The translations under genes were made by a program, and so were the position numbers. The notes under the pieces are model-generated. The model did no database searches. It was not told the origin of the DNA and worked only from the letters and a program-made list of their open reading frames with translations. From positions 1 to 5,818 of the forward strand of contig JANQTK010000103.1 in NCBI GenBank assembly GCA_030731695.1: DNA of 5,818 bases. The letters run 5' to 3'. This DNA comes from Polaribacter sp. (GTDB taxonomy: Bacteria; Bacteroidota; Bacteroidia; Flavobacteriales; Flavobacteriaceae). How positions within the stretch are numbered: position 1 is the first letter of the stretch; every line of letters starts with the position of its first letter. Of the stretch, positions 1 to 5,818 are shown one piece after another.

Positions 1-66
1 ATGTTAAACAGCATCACCATGGATGAAGGCAATATGAAAAACCTTGGAAGTATGTTTAAAGATTAA
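1..66 (+). CDS. 3' end of an unidentified gene (partial)
   Basis: Frame 1 is open from the first base to a TAA at 64-66, giving the last 21 residues of a protein, ending ...KNLGSMFKD. The ATG at base 1 is probably an internal methionine, because the frame is cut by the window edge. The stop is followed 32 bp later by a strong intrinsic terminator, as expected for the end of a real transcription unit. The tail is polar and methionine-rich with no motif I can assign, so I give no function. It appears unrelated to the M1 gene downstream, since the terminator separates them. Confidence 0.6.
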   Translation: MLNSITMDEGNMKNLGSMFKD

Positions 67-98
67 TCCACCAAAAACAGTAGTATATATATTTGAGT

Positions 99-132
99 AA
101 GCCAAAAATCGCAATTGATTTTTGGCTTTTTT
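99..132 (+). terminator. Rho-independent terminator after the first gene
   Basis: A perfect 12-bp stem pairs 99-110 (AAGCCAAAAATC) with 117-128 (GATTTTTGGCTT) around a 6-base loop (GCAATT). It runs straight into a T tract at 127-132. The mirrored A-run on the 5' side means it could also work weakly on the minus strand, but no minus-strand gene is seen here. It ends the transcript of the partial gene at 1-66 and insulates the M1 gene from read-through. Confidence 0.85.
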
Positions 133-333
133 ATTCCTGCAAGGTTTTTATAGCCTTTAGGTATCCCTTATTTTTACCTTGTTCATTTATTTCTTCTCCA
201 GTTCATATTCATAAATCCATGAATCTGTGGCAAAACAAACCTATATCTAAAGCAAAAATCAACACCGAATCCTTTAAAAATAAAAGCAACTGATATTTAA
301 CGACGCATTAACAGCAACTGGCATGTATTTTGT

Positions 334-341
334 TATTTTTG
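334..341 (+). promoter_or_regulatory. Candidate Bacteroidota-type -7 element for the M1 gene
   Basis: TATTTTTG matches the Bacteroidota -7 consensus TAnnTTTG at all fixed positions and lies 24 bp before the ATG at 366. This would place the transcript start at about 348 and give a short leader. The -33 element is poor: the best candidate is TTA at 308-310 (consensus TTG) with a 23-bp spacer, at the long end of the usual range. AT-rich spacers give such matches by chance, so this is a candidate only. Confidence 0.4.
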
Positions 342-365
342 AACCCTAGAATATTAAAATGACTT

Positions 366-2807
366 ATGAAGTTTTCTAACATCCTTTTTGTTGCGCTCTG
401 CTTTTTGCAACAATCGATTTTTGCACAAGACCCAACCTACCAACCCGAAAGAGAAAAAATCCACAATTTAGTGCATACCAAACTGAATGTCGATTTCAAT
501 TTTACTGCCAAAACCATGAATGGGGAAGCTTGGATCACTGCAAAACCGCATTTTTACAGCACTAAATCCATCACCTTAGATGCCAAATCCATGTTGATTC
601 ACGAAGTTAAAATCAATCAAAAACCCTTGACTTTTACCTATGATGACAATTTAAAACTAAGCATTCAATTGCCAAAAACTTATCAAAAAGACGAAGAGTT
701 TACCATTTATATCAAATATACAGCCCAACCTGAAAAAGTGTATCAAAAGGGCAGTGCTGCCATTTCAGATGCCAAAGGCTTGTATTTTATCAATGCTGAC
801 GGATTGAACAAAAACAAACCGACACAAATCTGGACACAAGGCGAAACAGAGGCAAGTAGCTGTTGGTTTCCAACCATTGATGCACCCAACCAAAAAACTA
901 CGCAAGAACTCTACATCACTGTTCCTGACAAATACGAAACTCTTTCCAACGGAATACTCATCCAACAAACCAAAAAAGGAAATCTACGCACCGATTATTG
1001 GAAAATGGACGAAAAACACGCCCCATACTTGTTTTTTATGGGAATTGGCGAGTTCGAAATCATCAAGGATTCCTATAAAAACATCGCTGTTGATTACTAT
1101 GTAGAAAAAGAATATGCCCCACATGCCAAAGCCATTTTTGGATTGACTCCCGAAATGATTGGCTTTTTCGAAAGCAAATTGGGCGTGAACTATCCTTGGG
1201 TAAAATACAGCCAAATGGTGGTTAGAGACTATGTTTCGGGTGCTATGGAAAACACCACAGCAGTGGTTCATGGCGAACAAGCCTACCAAAAACCAGGGCA
1301 GTTGATTGATGAAAACATCCATGAAAATACCATTGCTCACGAGTTGTTTCACCATTGGTTTGGGAATTTAGTCACTTCCGAAAGTTGGAGTAATTTAACG
1401 CTCAATGAATCCTTTGCCAATTATAGCGAATACTTATGGCGCGAATACAAATACGGAAAAACCGATGCTGAAATGCATTTGTTAGAGCAGGTGAGTGCCT
1501 ACAAAGACGGCCAAAATACCGATAAAAAACTCGTGCGTTTTGACTATACTGACAAAGAAGACATGTTTGATGAAATCAGCTACAACAAAGGTGGCGCTAT
1601 TTTACACATGCTTAGAAAATATGTAGGAGATGAAGCCTTTTTCTTAGGATTAAAAACCTATTTAACCGAGTATAAATACCAAGCTGCAGAAGTGCATCAA
1701 TTGCGATTGATTTTCGAAAAAATCACTGGTAAAGACCTGAATTGGTTTTTCAATCAGTGGTATTTTGGGGCAGGACATCCTAGTTTAGAGATTTCGTACG
1801 ATTACAATACGTTGCGCAAAACTGTCACTGTAAACGTCTTGCAATTGCAAGGAGCAACCTTTCAATTTCCTTTTACCATTGATATTTTTGAAGGCAATAC
1901 CCGAAAAAGACATCAGGTTTTTGTAACGGGAAAAGATGCTTCTTTTAGCTTTCCATATCAAACACAGCCCAACTTGATTCAAGTAAATGCAGATGGGGTT
2001 TTGTTATGCGACATTACCGAGAATAAGGTGTTGAGCGATTATATCTTTCAATTGCGCAAAGCTGATAATTTTGAACACAGACGTGATGCTTTGTTGGAAG
2101 TTGCCAAAAGACAAGAAGACAAAAATGCGTTTGATGCCATCGTTAATGCCTTGGATGATGAGGCTTATAAAATCAGAATTTTAGCCTTGCAACAAATTGA
2201 TTTGATCAACAAATTTGCGAAAAAAGATGCCATTCAAAAAATCATGAAAATGGCAAATAACGATTCCAAAACCTTAGTGCAAGCAGAAGCCATACACACC
2301 TTAGGCAAATTAACAGACCCTGAATTGAAACCCATCTTTTTAAAAGCCTTAGAAAGTAACTCCTATTCGGTTTTGGGAAAAGCCTTGGTATCTATGTATT
2401 ATGTTGATAAGCCTGCTGCCATTGCCAAATCAAAACAATTGCCGGATGAAGTACGTCAAATTTTAGCCACGCCATTAACTCGTATTTTTATCGAAGAAAA
2501 CGACGAAAGCGAATTGCCATTTGTCGCAAAAAATGTACTATCAGGTATGTTTTTAACTGGCGATGACACTACAAAAGCCTTGTTTCAAAAAGCATTCAAG
2601 CAAATTACCGAAAGCAACAATACAGAAGCCATTCAAAATGTGGTAGATGATATGGTGGTAAAAGGCAAACAATACCAGCAATTTAGTTTTGACAAAGTAG
2701 TCATCAATCTAATGCGCACTATGGTTCAGGAACAACAACGGTTAAACAAATCCAACAGCCAAAAAAACATTGCCATCATTAAAACTGCCATGGCAAAGTT
2801 GTTGTAA
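366..2807 (+). CDS. Secreted M1-family zinc aminopeptidase with C-terminal HEAT-like repeats
   Basis: An 813-residue metallopeptidase expected to remove N-terminal amino acids from peptides in the periplasm or outside the cell. Residues 1-20 form a signal peptide (hydrophobic core, cleavage near IFA/Q). The substrate-side block Q158-G-E160 precedes the exopeptidase motif GAMEN at 292-296. The zinc site HELFH at 325-329 is completed by E348 in LNES, giving the family's HEXXH-X18-E spacing; E326 is the general base. Y406 in YNKG fits the catalytic tyrosine. Approximate layout: N-terminal beta domain to about 225, thermolysin-like domain to about 470, beta domain 474-550, then alpha-helical HEAT/ARM-like repeats from about 560 to the end. 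All expected catalytic residues are present, so it should be active. An upstream ATG at 359 reads only six codons to a stop, so 366 is the start. It is monocistronic or nearly so. Specificity cannot be read from sequence; the family assignment is very secure. Confidence 0.96.
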   Translation: MKFSNILFVALCFLQQSIFAQDPTYQPEREKIHNLVHTKLNVDFNFTAKTMNGEAWITAKPHFYSTKSITLDAKSMLIHEVKINQKPLTFTYDDNLKLSIQLPKTYQKDEEFTIYIKYTAQPEKVYQKGSAAISDAKGLYFINADGLNKNKPTQIWTQGETEASSCWFPTIDAPNQKTTQELYITVPDKYETLSNGILIQQTKKGNLRTDYWKMDEKHAPYLFFMGIGEFEIIKDSYKNIAVDYYVEKEYAPHAKAIFGLTPEMIGFFESKLGVNYPWVKYSQMVVRDYVSGAMENTTAVVHGEQAYQKPGQLIDENIHENTIAHELFHHWFGNLVTSESWSNLTLNESFANYSEYLWREYKYGKTDAEMHLLEQVSAYKDGQNTDKKLVRFDYTDKEDMFDEISYNKGGAILHMLRKYVGDEAFFLGLKTYLTEYKYQAAEVHQLRLIFEKITGKDLNWFFNQWYFGAGHPSLEISYDYNTLRKTVTVNVLQLQGATFQFPFTIDIFEGNTRKRHQVFVTGKDASFSFPYQTQPNLIQVNADGVLLCDITENKVLSDYIFQLRKADNFEHRRDALLEVAKRQEDKNAFDAIVNALDDEAYKIRILALQQIDLINKFAKKDAIQKIMKMANNDSKTLVQAEAIHTLGKLTDPELKPIFLKALESNSYSVLGKALVSMYYVDKPAAIAKSKQLPDEVRQILATPLTRIFIEENDESELPFVAKNVLSGMFLTGDDTTKALFQKAFKQITESNNTEAIQNVVDDMVVKGKQYQQFSFDKVVINLMRTMVQEQQRLNKSNSQKNIAIIKTAMAKLL

Positions 2808-2899
2808 TGAAAAGATTAATGGTAAGTTTTTGGTTTTTGAGTAAAGAAGTTTTATTGCCATTACAAGTATTTATAAAACATTTCAGCGCATTTTTTTAA
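2807..2899 (+). CDS. Doubtful 30-codon ORF overlapping the M1 stop codon
   Basis: An ATG starts on the last base of the M1 stop codon (TAATG), a layout typical of translationally coupled genes. It reads 30 codons to TAA at 2897-2899. The product begins MKRLMVSFWFLSKE and is hydrophobic at its start, then contains a charged pair and a second hydrophobic stretch (VLLPLQVFIKHF). It could be a small membrane peptide, the leftover start of a former downstream gene, or chance. I know of no family it matches, and length alone does not support it. Confidence 0.15.
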   Translation: MKRLMVSFWFLSKEVLLPLQVFIKHFSAFF

Positions 2900-3023
2900 A
2901 TAAATTTATAGCTATCAAACTAAAGTATAGAAAATTATTGTAAACATAATAAGTGCCTTCATTATGCATGCAAAAAAACAATACTTTTACAATTCAAGGT
3001 AATTCTTAAAGTGTTTGCAAATT

Positions 3024-4142
3024 GTGAGTATTGATTTCAACATATCGTCAGTTTTAGTATTTTTTTTAATTGCGAATGGGGTATTTGTATCGGTTTTATT
3101 ATTGATAAAAAGAGACAATAAAAAAGCCAACCAATACCTCTCATTGTTATCCTTTTTGCTAACCTTGTGGCTACTTGATACTTTTTTTGGCGTAGCAGAT
3201 ATTTATGGTAAAAATCCCAATTTATATTTTCTACCCATTTACTACTCATTTGCTTTTGGTCCTTTGTTATATTGTTACACATTGCAAATAACACACACCA
3301 AAAAACTATCTCTAAAAGAAAAATTCATTCATTTTATACCTGCTATATTGCAAGGTTCATTGTATGTTTTCTTACAATTGAGTAGTTATCAGTTTCGTTT
3401 ATATTTTTGGTTGGAAATTCATAGACCCTATACCTACGTTATTGAACTGGCAGTAAGTTTTTTATCATTATTGACCTATATATATTTTAGCAGAAAACAT
3501 CTCTTGAAATACAAATTTATAATTGAGAACAATTATTCGAATCTTCATAAAATTACTTTGCAATGGTTAAGACAACTGCATTGGGTTCTTTTTCTAGTGT
3601 CGCTTTTTTGGTTTTTTGAGACAATTGCAAGGGTTGTATGGAATTTGTATCCTTCCACACCTTTATCTTCTATAATGATGGGAGTAATCATTATTTTAAT
3701 TGCTGTTGGAGGACTGTTACAATCAGATTTAAAGATGATAAATAACGAATTTGAAACGATAGAGCAACCTCAACAAATAGCCCTGAATGACACAGAATTG
3801 CTTCAACTAGCCATCATAAAAGATAAAATGGTCAATGAACAATTGTTTTTGCAACCAGAATTGACATTGAAGGATTTCGCAAATTATGTGCAACTTTCCC
3901 CTAGAGAAACTTCCAAACTTATCAACCAAGGATTGCATCAATCATTTATCGATTTTGTAAATCATTTTCGAGTATTGCACTTTAAACTCCTTGTCAATCA
4001 AGTTGATATGAAAAAGATGAGTCTTTTGGGAGTGGCATTGGATTGTGGTTTCAACTCAAAAGCTACATTCAATAGAGTTTTCAAAAAAATGGAAGGAAAA
4101 AGTCCGTCAGAATTCATAAATGAGTCTCAAAACATGAATTAA
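3024..4142 (+). CDS. AraC-family transcriptional regulator with seven transmembrane segments
   Basis: A 372-residue membrane-anchored regulator. Seven hydrophobic segments lie at about 8-28, 38-57, 68-89, 101-121, 138-157, 185-206 and 214-234. A cytoplasmic linker and a C-terminal AraC-type DNA-binding domain follow: first helix-turn-helix about 280-302 (LTLKDFANYVQLSPRETSKL), second 333-354, with the family signature GFNSKATFNRVFKK at 342-355 and GKSPSEF at 358-364. The membrane half presumably senses a signal; its ligand is unknown. The frame has no ATG before the seventh membrane segment. It opens after a TAA at 3000-3002, so translation must begin at GTG 3024 (chosen; product begins MSIDFNIS) or TTG 3015 (three residues longer). 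GTG is preferred as the commoner alternative start and because it gives a short tail before the first membrane segment. It lies 79 bp upstream of a three-gene run of exported proteins, its likely target. Family assignment is secure; start and target are inferred. Confidence 0.92.
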   Translation: MSIDFNISSVLVFFLIANGVFVSVLLLIKRDNKKANQYLSLLSFLLTLWLLDTFFGVADIYGKNPNLYFLPIYYSFAFGPLLYCYTLQITHTKKLSLKEKFIHFIPAILQGSLYVFLQLSSYQFRLYFWLEIHRPYTYVIELAVSFLSLLTYIYFSRKHLLKYKFIIENNYSNLHKITLQWLRQLHWVLFLVSLFWFFETIARVVWNLYPSTPLSSIMMGVIIILIAVGGLLQSDLKMINNEFETIEQPQQIALNDTELLQLAIIKDKMVNEQLFLQPELTLKDFANYVQLSPRETSKLINQGLHQSFIDFVNHFRVLHFKLLVNQVDMKKMSLLGVALDCGFNSKATFNRVFKKMEGKSPSEFINESQNMN

Positions 4143-4158
4143 GTCTTCTCAAAACATG
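4125..4158 (+). repeat. 12-bp direct repeat, two copies 22 bp apart
   Basis: TCTCAAAACATG occurs at 4125-4136, inside the last codons of the AraC-type regulator gene, and again at 4147-4158, just after its stop codon. The copies start 22 bp apart, about two helical turns. AraC-family proteins commonly bind directly repeated half-sites with similar spacing, so this is a candidate operator for the neighbouring regulator. It could instead be a small tandem duplication or chance. Identity stops exactly at the 12 bp. Confidence 0.5.
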
Positions 4159-4163
4159 TTTTG
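4150..4163. repeat. 14-bp perfect palindrome in the gap before the exported-protein genes
   Basis: CAAAACATGTTTTG is an uninterrupted palindrome that contains most of the second direct-repeat copy. It has no loop and no T-run after it, so it is unlikely to be a terminator. Its right end supplies the TTG that would be the -33 element of the candidate promoter at 4189-4196. Protein binding here could therefore block or assist transcription of the downstream genes. Function is inferred; the palindrome itself is directly visible. Confidence 0.55.
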
Positions 4164-4188
4164 CAACGCTTAACGTTTCTTGTTATGT

Positions 4189-4196
4189 GATATTTG
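4189..4196 (+). promoter_or_regulatory. Candidate -7 element for the three-gene exported-protein cluster
   Basis: GATATTTG matches the Bacteroidota -7 consensus TAnnTTTG at five of six fixed positions (G instead of the first T), 25 bp before the ATG at 4222. The nearest upstream TTG (4161-4163) is 25 bp away, slightly longer than the usual -33/-7 spacing. Suboptimal spacing would fit an activator-dependent promoter, but this is weak evidence. No terminator is visible after the regulator gene, so co-transcription with it is also possible. Confidence 0.3.
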
Positions 4197-4221
4197 TACC
4201 ATCATTTAAAACAATCTAAAT

Positions 4222-4776
4222 ATGGACAACAACACATTAAAATTTCCGAAATCTTTTATCAATTATTTCAAGTATGCAAAGGGAGTATGCTTTTTTATGA
4301 TACTGCATTCTTCCATGTATGCACAAGATGCATGGACTGATAAGTCTCGCATATTACCTGCTAAATTAAGACTCATTTCCAACACCTTGACTGTAAATCA
4401 CAGCCCAAATCCGAATTATCCTTCCTTAACAAAAGAGCCCGATAACCCATCCAAATATGTTTGGAAACACAGTACCACATTTTGTTCACCAACTCAAGAT
4501 TTAGAAATTGTTGAAGCAGGTTCCTTTATTTGGTATAGTCCAAGTGGTTGGCAAGAAAACATACAGTTCTCTAAAGCAGCATTTATAGAAAAATTCAACT
4601 GCTTGCAAGGAATTTTAAAAAAGGGGATGTGCTATACTTATGAAAAAAATTATAGATATGGAGACCAATTATATGGTGGTGATGCGCTGTGGTACGTTAT
4701 TGCAAAAGACGCTACTGGAAAACTTTATAAAGGATTTGGAATTATAGAAACAGAAACAGATTTACAAAATGACTAA
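4222..4776 (+). CDS. Secreted protein of unknown function, 184 residues
   Basis: I do not recognise this family. Residues 1-35 look like an export signal with an unusually long N-terminal region (about 20 residues with several lysines), then a hydrophobic stretch (GVCFFMILHSSMYA) and a likely cleavage site at YAQ/D. No later in-frame start leaves a plausible signal, so the ATG at 4222 is kept. The mature part, about 150 residues, is rich in Trp, Tyr and Phe and has three cysteines (C88, C127, C137), so at most one disulfide pair plus one free thiol. Notable stretches are EAGSFIWYSPSGWQE at 98-112 and YGGDALWYVIAKDATGKLYKG at about 151-171, which read like beta strands with turns. There is no enzyme motif, lipobox or membrane anchor. 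Its stop overlaps the YceI-like gene by 8 bp, so the two are probably translated together and may act together in the envelope. Confidence 0.85.
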   Translation: MDNNTLKFPKSFINYFKYAKGVCFFMILHSSMYAQDAWTDKSRILPAKLRLISNTLTVNHSPNPNYPSLTKEPDNPSKYVWKHSTTFCSPTQDLEIVEAGSFIWYSPSGWQENIQFSKAAFIEKFNCLQGILKKGMCYTYEKNYRYGDQLYGGDALWYVIAKDATGKLYKGFGIIETETDLQND

Positions 4777-5329
4777 GCATATATACATACTTGCAATGAC
4801 CTTTTTTACGATTCAAATGGGTATTGTTAATGCACAATCTTATACGTTGGATGTTTCAACTTCCAGGTTGCAATGGACAGGATATGCTGAAGCAGGAGGA
4901 TACAGTCAATCAGGAACCTTACGTTATCAATCAGGCAATGTATCCGTTGTGAAAGGTGAAATTAGTAATTTTACAATAGCTGTTGACATGACATCACTAA
5001 CGCATGAAAATAAGGAGCTTGAGGGACACTTAAAACAAAATGATTTCTTTTTTGTCAGTAAATACCCAATCGCTCAGTTGAAATTTATTGAAAAAAAGAG
5101 GACTATATGTATCGTTGAAATAACCATTCGTGGAAAAACGGAACAAGTTGAAATTACATTAAATCTAAAAAAATTAAAAGAGGGCTATTTAGTAAAAGGA
5201 AAAATGAAGTTAGATCGAACAAAGTTTGACATCAAATACAATTCATCCTCCTATTTTCAAGATTTAGGTAATTATGCTATAAAGAACGATTTTGATTTGG
5301 AATATGAACTCTTTTTTAAAAAGATGTAA
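4769..5329 (+). CDS. YceI-family periplasmic lipocalin-fold protein
   Basis: A 186-residue exported protein. Residues 1-23 are a signal peptide (cleavage near VNA/Q or NAQ/S). The mature part fits a single YceI domain: SYTLDVSTSRLQWTG opens the first strand, HLKQNDFFFVSKYP at 87-100 is the typical helix-loop block, RGKTEQVEI lies at 121-129, and LDRTKFDIKYNSS at 148-160 with IKNDFDLEYEL at 171-181 is the C-terminal block usual for Bacteroidota members. YceI proteins form an extended lipocalin-like barrel, and characterised relatives bind isoprenoid-type lipids; the ligand here is unknown. The ATG lies inside the end of the preceding gene (ATGACTAA, 4769-4776), which points to translational coupling and shared expression. 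The domain appears complete and of normal length. Confidence 0.9.
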   Translation: MTKHIYILAMTFFTIQMGIVNAQSYTLDVSTSRLQWTGYAEAGGYSQSGTLRYQSGNVSVVKGEISNFTIAVDMTSLTHENKELEGHLKQNDFFFVSKYPIAQLKFIEKKRTICIVEITIRGKTEQVEITLNLKKLKEGYLVKGKMKLDRTKFDIKYNSSSYFQDLGNYAIKNDFDLEYELFFKKM

Positions 5330-5362
5330 GCAAACGAAAACACAACAATTAAAAATTTAAGT

Positions 5363-5818
5363 ATGAAAATAGTATTTATATGCCTTTTTTCGGTGTTCAT
5401 TTACTCCTCAGTTTTGGGTCAAAATACATTGACGGCAAAACAAATAAAACTACTTGACAGCATTGCTACTCAAGATGTACCAAAAAATGCCCCAGGCATT
5501 GCTACTGCAATTATACAAAACGGAAAAGTAATTTATGAAAAATATGCAGGCTATGCAGACTTGATGGATAGTACGTTCATCAAATCTACAACCAGGTTTA
5601 ATATCGCTTCTAATGGTAAACAATTTACGGCTTTGGCAATATTGACCTTGATGAATCAAAAGAAACTAAAACTTGATGATGATATTAGAAAATGGTTTCC
5701 AACGATATATCCCACTATAAAAGAGAATATCACTGTTCAAAGTTTGTTAAATCATACAAGTGGAATCAGAGACTGTTATGATTTATGGTCATTACAAGGC
5801 TATACATGGTGGGAAAAA
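5363..5818 (+). CDS. Secreted serine hydrolase, class C beta-lactamase family (5' part only)
   Basis: The first 152 residues are present and the frame runs off the window end. Residues 1-20 form a signal peptide (cleavage near VLG/Q or GQ/N). The nucleophile motif S-x-x-K is S83-N-G-K86 in the block FNIASNGKQFTALAI, followed by LDDDIRKWFP at 104-113 and SLLNHTSGIRD at 127-137, all hallmarks of the beta-lactamase/D-aminopeptidase/esterase fold. The Y-x-N and H/K-x-G motifs should lie beyond the window, so completeness cannot be judged. Members are mostly esterases or peptidases rather than true beta-lactamases, and the substrate is unknown. The ATG at 5363 is the first in frame that gives a full signal peptide. 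The gap from the YceI-like gene is only 33 bp with no terminator, so it is probably in the same operon. Confidence 0.92.
   Translation, partial: MKIVFICLFSVFIYSSVLGQNTLTAKQIKLLDSIATQDVPKNAPGIATAIIQNGKVIYEKYAGYADLMDSTFIKSTTRFNIASNGKQFTALAILTLMNQKKLKLDDDIRKWFPTIYPTIKENITVQSLLNHTSGIRDCYDLWSLQGYTWWEK

Noticed and set aside
93..293. A 66-codon + strand ORF in the spacer before the M1 gene
   Set aside because: It begins just before and reads through the terminator stem-loop at 99-132, has no recognisable domain, and its composition looks like translated spacer.
984..1355. A 123-codon minus-strand ORF inside the M1 gene (and smaller ones at 765-968, 877-1104 and 1785-1982)
   Set aside because: All lie within the strongly supported M1 reading frame, cross its conserved motifs, and show no domain or signal of their own.
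2982..2989. TACTTTTA as a promoter -7 element for the regulator
   Set aside because: It lacks the final G of TAnnTTTG, and the only upstream -33 candidate is a TTC about 21 bp away; too weak to list in an AT-rich spacer.
3037..3294. An 85-codon minus-strand ORF opposite the regulator's first membrane segments
   Set aside because: It is the antisense shadow of the regulator frame, with no independent support.
4165..4177. AACG-CTTAA-CGTT as a terminator stem after the regulator gene
   Set aside because: The stem is only 4 bp and no uninterrupted T-run follows; together with the loop-free palindrome at 4150-4163 it does not make a credible terminator.
5311..5323. CTTTTTTAAAAAG palindrome near the end of the YceI-like gene
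   Set aside because: It is made by Phe and Lys codons at the C-terminus, has a one-base centre and no G+C-rich stem, so it is not a terminator or operator on present evidence.
5450..5659. A 69-codon minus-strand ORF opposite the serine hydrolase
   Set aside because: It overlaps the conserved S-x-x-K block of the + strand gene and has no recognisable features.
5363..5818. Calling the last gene an antibiotic-resistance beta-lactamase
   Set aside because: The S-x-x-K fold is shared with many esterases and peptidases, and the motifs that would help discriminate lie outside the window.

Overview
The window looks like a piece of a Bacteroidota chromosome, most likely from a Flavobacterium-like member of the Flavobacteriaceae. 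The evidence is the AT-rich sequence, the absence of Shine-Dalgarno sequences before the starts, export signals ending in ...AQ/GQ, a TAnnTTTG-type promoter motif, and protein types common in that group (secreted M1 aminopeptidase with a HEAT-like tail, AraC regulator with seven membrane segments, YceI protein). Every gene is on the + strand. This assignment is an inference from style, not from a database match.

Left part (1-2807): the last 21 codons of an unidentified gene end at 66 and are followed by a clean intrinsic terminator (99-132). A spacer of about 230 bp carries a candidate promoter (334-341) and a short repeat-like relic. It leads into a complete, intact-looking secreted zinc aminopeptidase of family M1 (366-2807). 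A 30-codon ORF of doubtful reality starts on the last base of the M1 stop codon.

Right part (2808-5818): after a gene-poor spacer comes a membrane-bound AraC-family regulator (3024-4142), which must start at a non-ATG codon. A 79-bp gap follows, holding a 12-bp direct repeat at 22-bp spacing and a 14-bp perfect palindrome. Then comes a tight run of three genes for exported proteins: a 184-residue protein I do not recognise (4222-4776), a YceI-like lipocalin-fold protein overlapping it by 8 bp (4769-5329), and a serine hydrolase of the class C beta-lactamase type (5363 onward), cut by the window edge.

The regulator and the three exported proteins plausibly form one functional unit: a membrane sensor/transcription factor controlling envelope proteins that bind a lipid-like ligand and hydrolyse an ester, amide or peptide substrate. 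That link rests on gene order and spacing only. The right part is visibly more AT-rich than the M1 gene in the lines I counted. I see no CRISPR array, tRNA, rRNA, insertion sequence or phage gene. The nearest thing to an undescribed system is the regulator / unknown secreted protein / YceI / serine hydrolase cluster and its repeat-bearing intergenic region.
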